Source: Meconema thalassinum (lineage: Eukaryota > Arthropoda > Insecta > Orthoptera > Tettigoniidae). Taken from it: a DNA stretch of 64,000 nt. The stretch lies in NCBI GenBank assembly GCA_946902985.2, contig OX336392.1, positions 19,008,716 to 19,072,715 on the forward strand, in the 5' to 3' direction. This document shows positions 50,433 to 62,000 of the stretch, in pieces. The stretch's first letter is position 1. Every line of letters starts with the position of its first letter. The notes below the pieces were generated by a model. It searched no databases, was not told the DNA's origin, and saw only the letters and a list, made by a program, of their open reading frames with translations. Position numbers and translations under genes: made by a program.

Positions 50433-52685
50433 ATGGAAAAACTCGCTAAAGAAAGAACCGTAAATCGGCGGTTATTTACGCGCTCACACGATCAACTAAT
50501 GGCGTTGTTAGAAGATGATCAAACTGAAACGGAAAAAGTGCAAGTGCAACTTGAAATCCTTCAAGAAAAGTATGATGATATCTCTAATTTAGATGGATTA
50601 ATATTTCAACAGATGATAGACGACGAGTGTGAGGATGACGAAATAGAAACGGAATGTGAATCAGCTGATGATTACAAACACAAATTCCTTAGCTGTAGAA
50701 CAAAAGCAACACGTTTTATGAATCCCGTTGTTTCCATTACCCCTCCACAAAGTGTAGTGAATGACAATGTTTGTGATAAAAAGAAATATAGACTTCCAAG
50801 AATAGAATTCAAGAAATTTTCTGGTGAAATAATTGATTGGTTATATTTTTGGAGCCAGTTCCGTAAAATTCACGAGGATGAGGACATTGGGAAGGAAGAT
50901 AAATTCCAATATTTAATTCAGGCTATGACAGAAGGTTCCAGAGCATATGAATTAGTTACTAGTTTTCCACCCACTGCCGAGAATTATGACAAAGCTATAG
51001 AGAGTCTTCAAGCTCGATTTGGTAGAGAGGACTTGCAGGTGGAAGTTTATGTTCGTGAATTGCTCAAACTAGTATTGACGAATGCAGTCAATTCCAAAGA
51101 AAGGCCAACACTGAGTAGCTTGTATGATAAATTAGAGTCTCATCTCAGATCGCTGGAAAGTTTAGGCGTTACTACAGAAAAATGTACTGCAATGCTGTAT
51201 CCCCTAATTGAATCATCTTTGCCAGAAGACCTATTAAGAGCATGGCAGAGGAATACTTCCTTCAGGTGTGATTCCGTATCCAAAGATCGTTTGCAGCAGC
51301 TCATGGCTTTTCTTCAAAATGAAGTAGTAAGTGAAGAAAGAATTTCATTGGCTATGAAAGGGTTTAGTATTAGCACATCCCAAGGATCTAAGATTAAGGG
51401 AGACAAGAAACCAAGGGATGTCATTGTACCAAATATACCTACTGCTTCTGCTTTGTTTGCTGATGTTTCTAAGAGACAGGAGTGTGTTTTTTGTCTTAAA
51501 CCTCATTCGAGCCCAGAGTGCATTAAAGCTCAAAAAATGACTGTAGGGGAGAAAAGGAAAATCTTAACTGATCAACACTGTTGCTTCAATTGTTTAAAGA
51601 AGGGCCATGCAAGTAGAGCTTGTAAATCGATTGTCAGGTGCATTGTTTGTGGTGGTAAACATGTGGTATTAATGTGTTATAAGCTCCGTGACAAAGAAAA
51701 TGAAAGTGTGTCCAAACAGAATTACGAGGGAGACAGGAATTTGGTTCTCCAGGATGTCAATAATGTGGATAAGGCTTTAGCTAATGTGTCTTGTTCTCCT
51801 GAGGTGTACTTGCAAACCCTGGCAGTTGTCGTTAAAGGAAAGGGTAAACAAAAAACTGTACGAGCTGTCATTGATACTGGGTCTACTAAATCCTACATTG
51901 CACGTGACCTAGCCGAAGAAATGGGGTATCAGTCAATCAGGAAGGAAACGTTAATACATTCCTTGTTTGGTGGAGTACGTTCTCGAGAAGCAAAATACGA
52001 CTGTTACAGAATAAGTTTAAAGCGATTGGAGGGAAACTATTCCAAGGAGCTGGAAGTTTTAAGCCAAGATATTATTTGTGAAGATGTCCCATATATTAAG
52101 AATGGTTCTTGGAGTGAGGAGATAAGGGATCTGAAAATATGTTTCACTGATGTACGAGAGCGAGGGCCTGTGCAGATTCTGATTGGGGCCGATAAGGCGG
52201 GTGAATTGCTCACTGGGAGGAAACATCAACTAAAATGTGGCCTAGTTTTGGTGGAGACTTCCCTAGGGTGGACACTAATGGGAAAAGTCATAGGTAACAA
52301 GGCCCAAAGGGATTCGGCATCATTATTAGTGTCATCATTGTTTTCCCACCATACAAGAATTTCTGATCTCTGGGACTTAGAAATTCTTGGAATTACTGAC
52401 CCTGTTGTGAAAGAATCTATCGTCGAGAGGAATGAGCGTGTTAGAAATAACTTCCTTGAGACTGCACGACTAAATGAAGATAACAGATATGAAGTGTGTC
52501 TGCCTTGGAGTGAACAACATCCACCTCTCCCTGACAACAGAGAAATTGCTCAGCACAGATTAGAAATCACTACAAAGAAACTACAAGCTGAACAACATTA
52601 TCAGGAGTATGATAATGTCTTACGAAGTTGGTTGGAGCAAGGAATAATCGAGAGGGTACCTGAAGAAGAACTGAAGAATAGTTGA
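50433..52685 (+). pseudogene. gag-pol: BEL/Pao gag-protease and start of reverse transcriptase, ends at in-frame TGA
   Basis: The product would form the particle core and the protease that cuts the polyprotein. The 750-codon frame starts at the first ATG after the primer-binding site. Residues about 30-75 are acidic and probably helical. Residues about 125-240 match the gag-like domain of BEL elements (FKKFSGEIIDW start). Three cysteine/histidine fingers follow at about 351-363, 384-397 (CX2CX4HX4C) and 403-415 (CX2CX3HX4C), suited to nucleic-acid binding. The aspartic protease catalytic motif is D481-T-G-S in AVIDTGSTKSYIA. The last 60 or so residues are the N-terminal part of reverse transcriptase. 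The frame ends at TGA 52683-52685, and homologous sequence continues downstream in the same frame, so this is a nonsense break in the middle of pol and not a natural gene end. Confidence 0.9.
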
Positions 52686-53801
52686 CACTATCTACCTCAC
52701 CGACCTGTCTTCAAAGAAAACAGCACCACCAAGATCAGGCCTGTTTTTGATGCCTCGGCGAAGCAGAGAAACGCTCCATCTCTGAACGAATGTATTGAAA
52801 AAGGGCCTAACTTCATAGAGTTGATCCCTAGTGCGCTACTGAAGTTCAGAGAAAATGAGATCGGTGTGACGGCTGATGTAGAAAAAGCATTTCTTCAAAT
52901 AAGTGTCAATCCTAGAGACCGTGATTTTCTGAGATTCCTTTGGTGGGAGGAGGAATGTACAGGGAAGGTAGAAGTGTTCCGTCACAATAGAGTTGTCTTT
53001 GGACTTGCATGTTCTCCGTTCCTATTGTCGGCAACCATCAAACTCCACTTGAACGAGTTGAAGAGACAAACAGTCGATAATAGTTCCTACTCAACTTCAA
53101 CAATAGAAAGATTGGAAGAATGTTTTTATGTGGATAACTGTGCTATTAGTGTTAACAACAGAAATGACCTTCATTCATTCATGCGAGAGGCAAGCATAAT
53201 AATGGATAAGGCATCTTTCAATCTCCGAGGGTGGGAGTATTCTCAGGATGGTACAGCTGAAAATCTTACTCATGTGCTAGGGCTCATTTGGAATAAAGGA
53301 GAAGATACCATTGAACTGAATCTAACTCATGTTAACGATTTCAAATATGATGTAATCACTAAAAGAGCTATACTAGGAGCTGCACATAAGGTGTTTGACC
53401 CTATTGGCTTCGCATGTCCGGTATTTCTCTGTCCAAAATTAATCTTGCAAGAACTATGGGCCACTGACTTGGGTTGGGACACCAGAGTAGACGAAACAAC
53501 AAAGAGAAGATTCATGAAGTGGTTGGCAGAACTACCTCAGCTGTCTGAGATTAAGATTCCTAGATGTTTGATCGGTAGTGTCCAGTCGGTTGAAGATATA
53601 TCTCTTCACGTGTTCTGCGACGCCAGTCAAACTGCGTATGCTGCAGTTATATTCTTGCGAATACAGAGGGTTGACAATATAGAGCTACGATTTGTACAAG
53701 CCAAGACAAGAGTGGCACCCAAGAAGAGTATCACCATACCACGCCTGGAATTGTTAGCAGCTACAATAGGGGTTCGACTAGTGACGCAGTACTGCCAACA
53801 T
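52686..53801 (+). pseudogene. pol: BEL/Pao reverse transcriptase and N-terminal RNase H fragment
   Basis: This continues in the same frame as the gag-protease frame, immediately after its TGA. The first ATG inside it (52821) is incidental. The reverse transcriptase core shows the first catalytic aspartate at 52875 in ADVEKAFLQI and a polymerase box YVDN at 53127-53138. Many reverse transcriptases have a second aspartate there; as I recall, YVDN occurs in some BEL lineages, so this alone does not prove inactivity. The region from AILGAAHKVFDP onward is the Pao-type connector. RNase H begins with the acidic residue in FCDAS (53619) and includes PRLEL. The frame hits a TAA at 53802 just after the sequence changes frame, so the RNase H is split. 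Confidence 0.88.
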
Positions 53802-55723
53802 TAACTGCAAAAGAAATCGTTACTTATTATTGGAGTGACTCGTCGACTGTGTTGTCCTGGATCAAGTTAGACGAACCTTGGGGGACCTTCGTGTGGAACA
53901 GAGTGCAAGAAATTCGAAGACTGTCCAAAATAGAACAGTGGCGGCATGTTCCAGGAACCATGAATCCGGCTGACCTGGCATCAAGGGGATGTAGCACAAA
54001 ACAGTTACTTCAACAGAGATGGTGGGAAGGGCCAAAATGGCTAAAACAATCCACTACACAATGGCCTGGCACCGAAATTTCAACAAACGATGATGAAGTC
54101 TTCCAAGAAAGAAAAAAGAAAGTCAACACTATGACTGTGTTAGAAGACAAGTCCAATACCCAAGAATGGCACCTTGACTATTTCTCAAGTTTCCGTAGAA
54201 CAGTTCGTATGATAGGATGGATCTTGAGGTTTCTGTATAATTGTCGACAGAAAAATAATAGAAGAACTACCGAACTATCCATTGAAGAAACCACAGAAGC
54301 AGAAAAAGTCGTGATGAAGTTCATACAAAAGGAGTGTTTTGTTGGTGAAAAGGATGAAAGATTCAACTCACTATGTGTTTTCATGGATGATGTGGGAGTG
54401 ATGAGACTGAAAACGAAAATTATATCGCGCAAAGATGATTATGCTTTCCGTTGTCCTGCTATCCTTCCTGCGAAGCATACAGCAGTTCACGCTCTCATTA
54501 GGGAGAAGCACAAAGACTTATGTCATGCCGGAACCCAGATTCTGCACACTGGGCTCAGACAGAAATATTTGATCCTTGGAGGAAGGAGAACGGTGAAGGG
54601 TGCAATTAAAACATGTGTTGTCTGCAGGAGGTACCATGGAAAACATCTTGAAGCAGAACGAACTCATCTCCCCATAGACAGAGTAAGAGAAGCTTCAATT
54701 TTTGAAATAACAGGGGTCGACTTTGCCGGGCCTCTGATTTTGAAAGGTGGAGAGAAAGCCTGGGTCTGTCTGTTCACGTGTGCGGTTTTTTGTGCAGTAC
54801 ACCTGGAGCTAGTAACATCTTTGGCTACTGCAACATTCCTCGAAGCTTTTCGGCGCTTCGTGTCCAGACGTGGAAGGCCAATGATTGTCTATAGTGACAA
54901 TGGGACAAACTTTCAAGGCACCTGCAATATGTTGGAGACAATTCAGTGGGATAAAATTGCTGAATATAGTTCTGTACACCAAATAAAAAGGAAATTCAAT
55001 CCTCCCACTGCAGCATGGTGGGGAGGATGGTGGGAGAGGCTGATTGGTGTCCTCAAACAAATGCTCAGGAAAGTTCTGGGAAAGTCATGTCTGTCGTACC
55101 AAGAAATGATGACTGTTCTGTGTGACATTGAAGCAGTCATGAATTCACGACCACTTACTTACCTGTCCAATGATGGAGAAGACTTGATGGCTATCACCCC
55201 TGCAATGTTCTTGCAGGAAGTCAAGGAGATTGGAATGCCCGATATCGACATGATAGAGGACATAAAACTTGACAGAAGATTCAGGTACAGACAGAAAGTA
55301 AAGGAAACATTAAGGGTAAGATTCAGGAATGAATATCTTGGACAGCTAATACAGAAGAACCACATTAGGAAAAGTCATCACATACCCTGCGTAGATGAAG
55401 TAGTACTGGTAGCCAGTGACAACACGAAGAGACTAGACTGGCCGCTGGCAAGAGTGACGGAGGTCATCCCTGGCAAAGGTGGTGTCGTGAGAGTTGTTCG
55501 CTTGGTGACTACAAAAGGAGAGCTAATGAGGCCAGTACAGAGGGTGTATCCACTTGAAGTGACATCTGGAGAAGATCATGCTTTAAGACTGCAAGTTGAG
55601 CGGAATGAAAATGAGAAGAAGGAGAAAAATCCAAAAATGGTTAAACCATCTACTAATACTTCTGATCTCATCAAAACCAGTAGTGGGAGAGTGGTGGTTA
55701 AACCAAAGAGATATTTTGAGTGA
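53789..55723 (+). pseudogene. pol: BEL/Pao RNase H C-terminal part and integrase
   Basis: This is the downstream part of pol, in a different frame from the upstream part; the junction lies near 53,785-53,800. It opens with the last RNase H segment (YYWSDSSTVLSWI, around 53,822). Integrase follows. A zinc-binding HHCC set is at H 54509, H 54524, C 54614 and C 54623. The catalytic triad is D 54719 (GVDFAGP), D 54896 (YSDNGTNF) and E 55034 (WWGGWWERL), with 45 residues between the last two. The C-terminal region from RRFRYRQK to RVYPLEV matches the domain at the end of BEL integrases. The frame ends PKRYFE about 90 bp before the 3' LTR, and no envelope gene follows. All catalytic residues are present, but without the upstream frame it would not be made as part of an intact polyprotein. 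Confidence 0.9.
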
Positions 55724-55804
55724 CTTATTTATTTCTGTGTTCATTTATTATGTGAAAATATATGTGTTATGTTATTTTATTGTTTTGTTGAGTTTCAACA
55801 ACTC

Positions 55805-55816
55805 AAGGTGGGAGAA
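55805..55816 (+). other. Polypurine tract candidate
   Basis: AAGGTGGGAGAA directly precedes the 3' LTR. It is 11 of 12 purines, the expected primer for plus-strand DNA synthesis. Confidence 0.75.
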
Positions 55817-56000
55817 TGTTGTGTTGGCAGTAAGCACAAGAGTGTAGTGCAGTATCTTTGACATAGTCTTTGAGATCAGTGAAGTTCAGTGTCGAAAACA
55901 ATATGGTGTGTGTCGTGTGAATTGTGAATCTTTCCACAACAAATAATAAAATATGCATTCTAGAGGAGTCTATGTGATTTATTAAGAAGTGAACCTAACA
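55817..56000 (+). repeat. BEL/Pao 3' LTR
   Basis: 184 bp, the same length as the 5' LTR and 180 of 184 identical. Differences are CAAGAGTGTAG for CAAGAATTTAG and GTCGAAAACAATA for GTCAAAAACAATG. It carries the same AATAAA signal. Confidence 0.95.
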
Positions 56001-56005
56001 GACTG
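56001..56005. repeat. Right target-site duplication GACTG
   Basis: This GACTG matches 50186-50190 and is followed by TGTCAGTCAGG, the second half of the interrupted module A copy. Confidence 0.93.
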
Positions 56006-59000
56006 TGTCAGTCAGGCTCCCCTTGTGACTAAGGCTCAGGCTCCTCTTGGAAAATAGACCCAGGCTCCTCCTGGGACTTAGACTCAGACTCCTCTTGGGA
56101 CATAGACTCAGGCTCCCCTTGGGAAACAGACCCAGGCCCCTCTTGGACTTAGACTCAGACTCCTCTTGGGAAATAGACTCAGGCTCCTCTTGGTACTTAG
56201 ACTCCTCTTGGGACTTAGACACAGGCTCCTCTTGGGACATTGACTCAGGCTCCACTTGGGACACAGGCCCAGGCTCCTCTTGGGACTTTGAATCAGGCTC
56301 CACTTGGGACACAGACCCAGGCTCCTCTTGGGACTTTGTCTCAGGCTCCACTTGCGACACAGACTCAGACTCCTCTTGGGACTTAGACCCAGGATCCTCT
56401 TGGGACTTAGGCTCAGGCTCCTCTTGGGACACAGACACAGACTCCACTTGGGACACAGACTCAGGCTCCTCTTGGGACACAGACCCAGGCTCCTCTTGGG
56501 ACATAGACCCAGGATCCTCTTGGGACTTAGGCTCAGGCTCCTCTTGGGACATAGACCAAGGCTCCTCTTGGGACTAAGGCTCAGGCTCCCTTTGGGACTT
56601 AGACTCAGGCTCCTCTTGGGACATAGACCTTGGCTCCTCTTGGGACTTAGACTCAGGCTCCACTTGGGACATAGACTCAGGCTCCCTTTGGGACTTAGGC
56701 TCAGGCTCCACTTGGGACATAAACCCAGGCTCCTTTTGGGATATACACCCAGGCTCCCTTTGGGACAAAAACTCAAGCTCCACTTGGGACATAGACTCAG
56801 GCTCCCTTTGGGACTTAGGTTCAGGCTCCACTTGGGACATAAACCCAGGCTCTTCTTGGGATATACACCCAGGCTCCCTTTGGGACAAAGACTCAGGCTC
56901 CACTTGGGACATAGACTCAGGCTCCCTATTGGACTTAGGCTCAGGCTCCTCTTGGGACACAGACCCAGGCTCCTCTTGGGACATAGACCCAGGCTCCTCT
57001 TGGGACTTAGGCTCAGGCTCCTCTTGGGACATAGACCTTGGCTCCTCTTCGGACTTAGACTCAGGCTCCACTTGGGACATAGACTCAGGCTCCCTTTGGG
57101 ACTTAGGCTCAGGCTCCACTTGGGACATAAACCCAGGCTCCTCTTGGGATATACACCCAGGCTCCCTTTGGGACAAAGACTCAGGCTCCTCTTAGGACTT
57201 AGACTCTGGCTCCACTTGGGACATAGACCGTGGCTCCTCTTGGGACTTCGACTCAGGCTCCTATTTGACTTAGACCCAGACTCCTTTTGGAACATAGACT
57301 CAGACTCCTCTTGGGACTTAGACTCAGGCTCCTCTTGGGACCTTGACTCAGGCTTCACTTGGGACACAGAACCAGGCTCTTCTTGGGACATACTCAGACT
57401 CCCCTTGGGACTTAGACTCAGGCTCCTCTTGGGACACAGGCCCAGGCTCCTCTTGGGACTTAGACTCATGGTCCGTGAGGAAGTGTTGCAATCTTACTTG
57501 ACTGTGTCAGTCAGGCTCCCCTTGTGACTTAGGCTCAGGCTCCTCTTGGGAAATAGACCCAGGCTCAACTTGGGACATAGACTCAGACTCCTCTTGGGAC
57601 TTAGACCCAGGCACCTCATGTGACTTAGACTCAGACTCATCTTGGGAATTAGACTCAGGCTCCTCTTGGGACTTAGGCTCAGGCTCCACTTGGGACACAG
57701 ACCCAGGCTCCTCTTGGGACATAGACCCAGACTCCTCTTGGGACTTAGACTCAGGCTCCTCTTGGGACTTAGACCCAGGCTCCTCTTGGGACTTAGACTC
57801 AGACTCCACTTGGACCTTAGACTCAGGCTCCTTTTGGGACTTTGACTCAGGCTCCACTTGGGACAAAGACCCAGGCTCCTGTTGGGACTTAGACTCAGAC
57901 ACCTCTTGGGACTTAGACTCAGGCTCCTCTTGGGACACAGACCCAGGCTCCTGATGGGACTTTGACCCAGGCTCCTTTTGGGACATAGACCCAGGCTCCT
58001 CATGGGACTTATTCTCAGACTCCTCTTGGGACTTAGACTCAGGCTCCCCTTTGGATTTTGACTAAGGCTCCACTTGGGACACAGACCCAGGCTCCTCTTG
58101 GGACATAGACCCAGGCTCCTCTTGGGACTTAAACTCAGACTCCTCTTGGGACTTAGATTCAGGCTCCTCTTGGGACTTAAACACAGGCTCCTCTTGGAAA
58201 TTAGACACAGGCTCCTCTTGGGACTTAGATTCAGGCTCCTCTTGGGACGTGGATTCAGACTCCTCTTGGGCCTTAGATTCAGGCTCTTCTTGGACTTAAA
58301 CAGAGGCTCCTCTTGGTACATAGACCCAGGCTCCTCTTGGGACTTAAACTCAGACTCCTCTTGGGACTTAGATTCAGGCTCCTCTTGGGACTTAAACACA
58401 GGCTCCTCTTGGAAATTAGACACAGGCTCCTCTTGGGACATAGACTCAGGCTCCACTTGGGACATAGACTCAGGCTCCCTTTGGGACTTAGGCTCAGGCT
58501 CCTCTTGGGACATAGACCCAGGCTCCTCTTGGGACATACACCCAGGCTCCCTTTGGGACTTAGACTCAGGCTCCTCTTGGGACTTAGACACAGGCTCCTA
58601 TTCGCACGTAGACACAGACTCCTCTTGGGTAAAAGTCTAAGGCTCCTCTCGGGACTTAAACTCAGGCTCCTCTTGGGACTTAGACTCAGACTCCTCCTGG
58701 GACTTATACTCAGGCTCCTCTTGGGTTTTAGACAGGCTCCAATTTGGACATAGACACAGGCTCGTCTTGGGACTTTGACTCAGGCTCCTCTTGGGACGTA
58801 AAATCAGACTCCTCTTGGGCCTTAGATTCAGGCTCCCCTTGGGACTTAAACACAGGCTCCTCTTGGTACTTAGACACAGGCTCCTCTTGGGACTTAGACT
58901 CAGGCTCCACTTGGGACATAGACTCAGGCTCCATTTGGGACTTAAACACAGGCTCCTCTTGGTACTTAAACACAGGCTCCTCTTGGGACTTAGACTCAGG

Positions 59001-62000
59001 CTTCATTTGGGACATAGACTCAGGCTCCCTTTGGGACTTAGACTCAGGTTTCACTTGGGACATAGACTCAGGCTCCCTTTGGGACAGACTCAGGCTCCTC
59101 TTGAGACTTAGACCCAGGCTCCCTTTGGGACTTAGACTCGGGCTCCTCTTGGAATATAGACCCAAGCTCCTCTTGGGACTTAGACTCAGGCTCCCCTTGG
59201 GACATAGACCCAGGCTCCTCTTGGGACTTAGAATCAGGCTCCTCTTGGAACATAGACTCAGGCTCCCTTTGGGACAGACTCAGGCTCCCCTTGAGACTTA
59301 GACCCAGGCTCCCTTTGGGACTTAGACTCAGGCTCCCCTTGGGATATAGACCCAGGCTCCTCTTGGGACTTAGACCCAAGCTCCTCTTGGGACTTAGACT
59401 CAGGCTCTCCTTGGGACACAGACCCAGGATCCTCTAGGGACTTAGACTCATGGACCGTGAGGAAGTGTTGCAATCTTATTTGACAGTGTCAGTCAGGCTC
59501 CCCTTGTAACTAAGGCTCAGGCTCGTCTTGGAAAATAGACCCAGGCTCCTCCTGGGACTTAGACTCAGACTCCTCTTGGGACATAGACTCAGGCTCCCCT
59601 TGGGAAACAGACCAAGGCCCCTCTTGGGACTTAGACTCAGACTCCTCTTGGGAAATAGGCTCAGGCTCCTCTTGGTACTTAGACTCCTCTTGGGACTTAG
59701 ACACAGGCTCCTCTTGGGACATTGAATCAGGCTCCACTTGGGACACAGACCCAGGCTCCTCTTGGGACTTTGACTCAGGCTCCACTTGCAACACAGACCC
59801 AGTCTCCTCTTGGGACTTAGACCCAGGCTCTTCTTGGGACTTAGGCTCAGGCTCCTCTTGGGACACAGACCCAGGCTCCTCTTGGGACACAGACTCAGGT
59901 TCCTCTTGGGACACAGACCCAGGCTCCTCTTGGGACATAGACCCAGGCTCCTCTTGGGACTTAGGCTCAGGCTCCTCTTGGGACATAGACCAAGGCTCCG
60001 CTTGGGACTCAGACTCAGGCTCCCTTTGGGACTTAGACTCAGGCTCCTCTTGGGACATAGACCTAGGCTCCTCTTGAGACTTAGACTCAGGCTCCACTTG
60101 GGACATAGACTCAGGCTCCCTTTGGGACTTAGGCTCAGGCTCCACTTGGGACATAAACCCAGGCTCCTCCTGGGATATACACCCAGGCTCCCTTTGGGGC
60201 TTAGACTCAGGCTCCACTTGGGACATAGACTCAGGCTCCCTATGGGACTTAGACTCAGGCTGCTCTTGAGACTTAGACCCAGGCTCCCTTTGGGACTTAG
60301 ACTCATGCTCCTCTTGGGTCATAGACCCAAGCTCCTCTTAGGACTTAGACTCAGGCTCCACTTGGGACATAGACCCAGGCTCCTCTTGGAACTTAGACTC
60401 AGGCTCCTCTTGGAACTTAGACTCAGGCTCCAATTTGACTTAGACCCAGACTCCTTTTGGAACATAGACTCAGATTCCTCTTGGGACTTAGAATCACGCT
60501 CCTCTTGGGACCTTGACTCAGGCTTCACTTGGGACATAGAGCCAGGCTCCTCTTGGGACATAGGCTCAGACTCCCCTTGGGACTTAGACTCAGGCTCCTC
60601 TTGGGACACAGACCCAGGCTCCTCTTGGGACTTAGACTCTTGGTCCGTGAGGAAGTGTTGCAATCTTATTTGACTGTGTCATTCAGGCTCCCCTTGTGAC
60701 TTAGGCTCAGGCTCCTCTTGGGAAATAGACCCAGGCTCCTCTTGGGACATAGACTCAGACTCCTCTTGGGACTTAGACCCAGGCACCTCATGGGATTTAG
60801 GCTCAGGCTCCTCTTGGGACACAGACCCAGGCTCTTCTTGGGACATAGACCCAGACTCCTCTTGGGACTTAGATTCAGGCTCCTCTTGGGACTTAGACCC
60901 AGGCTCCTCTTGGGACTTAGACTCAGACTCCTCTTGGACCTTAGACTCAGGCTCCTCTTGGGACTTTGACTCTGGCTGCACTTGGGACAAAGACCCAGGC
61001 TCCTGTTGGGACTTAGACTCAGACACCTCTTGGGACATAGACATAGGCTCCTCTTGGGACACAGACCCAGGCTCCTGATGGGACTTTGACCCAGGCTGCT
61101 CTTGGGACTTAGACCCAGGCTCCTCATGGGACTTAGACTCAGACTCCTCTTGGGACTTAGACTCAGGCTCCTCTTGGGAAACAGACCCAGACTCCTCTTG
61201 GGACTTGGACTCAGGCTCCCCTTTGGATTTTGACTAAGGCTCCACTCGGGACACAGACTCAGGCTCCTCTTGGGACATAGACCCAGGCTCCTCTAGGGAC
61301 TTAGACTCAGGCTCCTCTTGGGAAACAGACCCAGACTCCTCTTGGGACTTGGACTCAGGCTCTCCTTGGGACTTAGACTCAGACTCCTCTTGGGACTTAG
61401 ACTCAAGCTCCTCTTGGGACTTAGACTCAGGCTTCTCTTGGGAAACAGACCCAGGCTCCTCTTGGGACATAGACTCAGACTCCTCTTGGGAAATAGACTC
61501 AGGCTCCTCTTGGGACTTAGACTCAGACTCCTCTTGGGAAATAGACTCAGGCTCCTCTTGGGACGTAGACTCCTCTTGGGACTTAGTCACAGGCTCCTCT
61601 TGGGTCTTTGACTCAGGCTCCACTTGGAACACAGGCCCAGGCTCCTCTTGGGAATTTGACTCAAGCTCCACTTGGGACACAGACCCAGGCTCCTCTTGGG
61701 ACTTAGACTCAGGCTCCCCTTGGGACTTTGACTGAGGCTCCACTTGGGACCCAGACTCAGGTTCCTCTTGGGACTTAGAATCAGACTCCTCTTGGGACTT
61801 AGACCCAGGCTCCTCTTGGGACATAGACTCAGACTCCTCTTGGGACACAGGCCCAGGCTCCTCTTGCGACACAGAATCAGGCTTCTCTTGGGACTTACTC
61901 AGGCTCCTCTTGGGACGTGGAATCAGACTCCTCTTGGGCCTTAGATTCAGCCTCCTCTTGGGACTTAAACAGAGGCTCCTCTTGGTACTTAGACACAGGC

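Larger units (their letters stand above)
50191..56000 (+). mobile_element. BEL/Pao LTR retrotransposon, complete but broken
   Basis: A 5,810-bp element with, in order: a 184-bp LTR, primer-binding-site candidate, gag, protease, reverse transcriptase, RNase H, integrase, purine-rich tract and a second 184-bp LTR. The gag zinc-finger set, the DTGS protease, the AFLQI reverse transcriptase context and the integrase C-terminal region are characteristic of BEL/Pao elements. There is no envelope-like reading frame. The LTRs differ at 4 of 184 positions (about 2%), so the copy is fairly recent but not new. Pol is interrupted by an in-frame TGA at 52683 and a frameshift near 53,785-53,800, so this copy is probably not autonomous. 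Its base composition and its absence from other array blocks mark it as a foreign insertion. Confidence 0.96.

Noticed and set aside
54809..55060. Small minus-strand open frames inside the BEL/Pao element
   Set aside because: They are shadows of the integrase coding sequence and have no features of their own.
55596..55847. Short plus-strand frame at the end of the BEL/Pao element as an envelope gene
   Set aside because: It overlaps the end of pol in another frame, is only 83 codons, and runs into the 3' LTR with no signal peptide or cleavage site.
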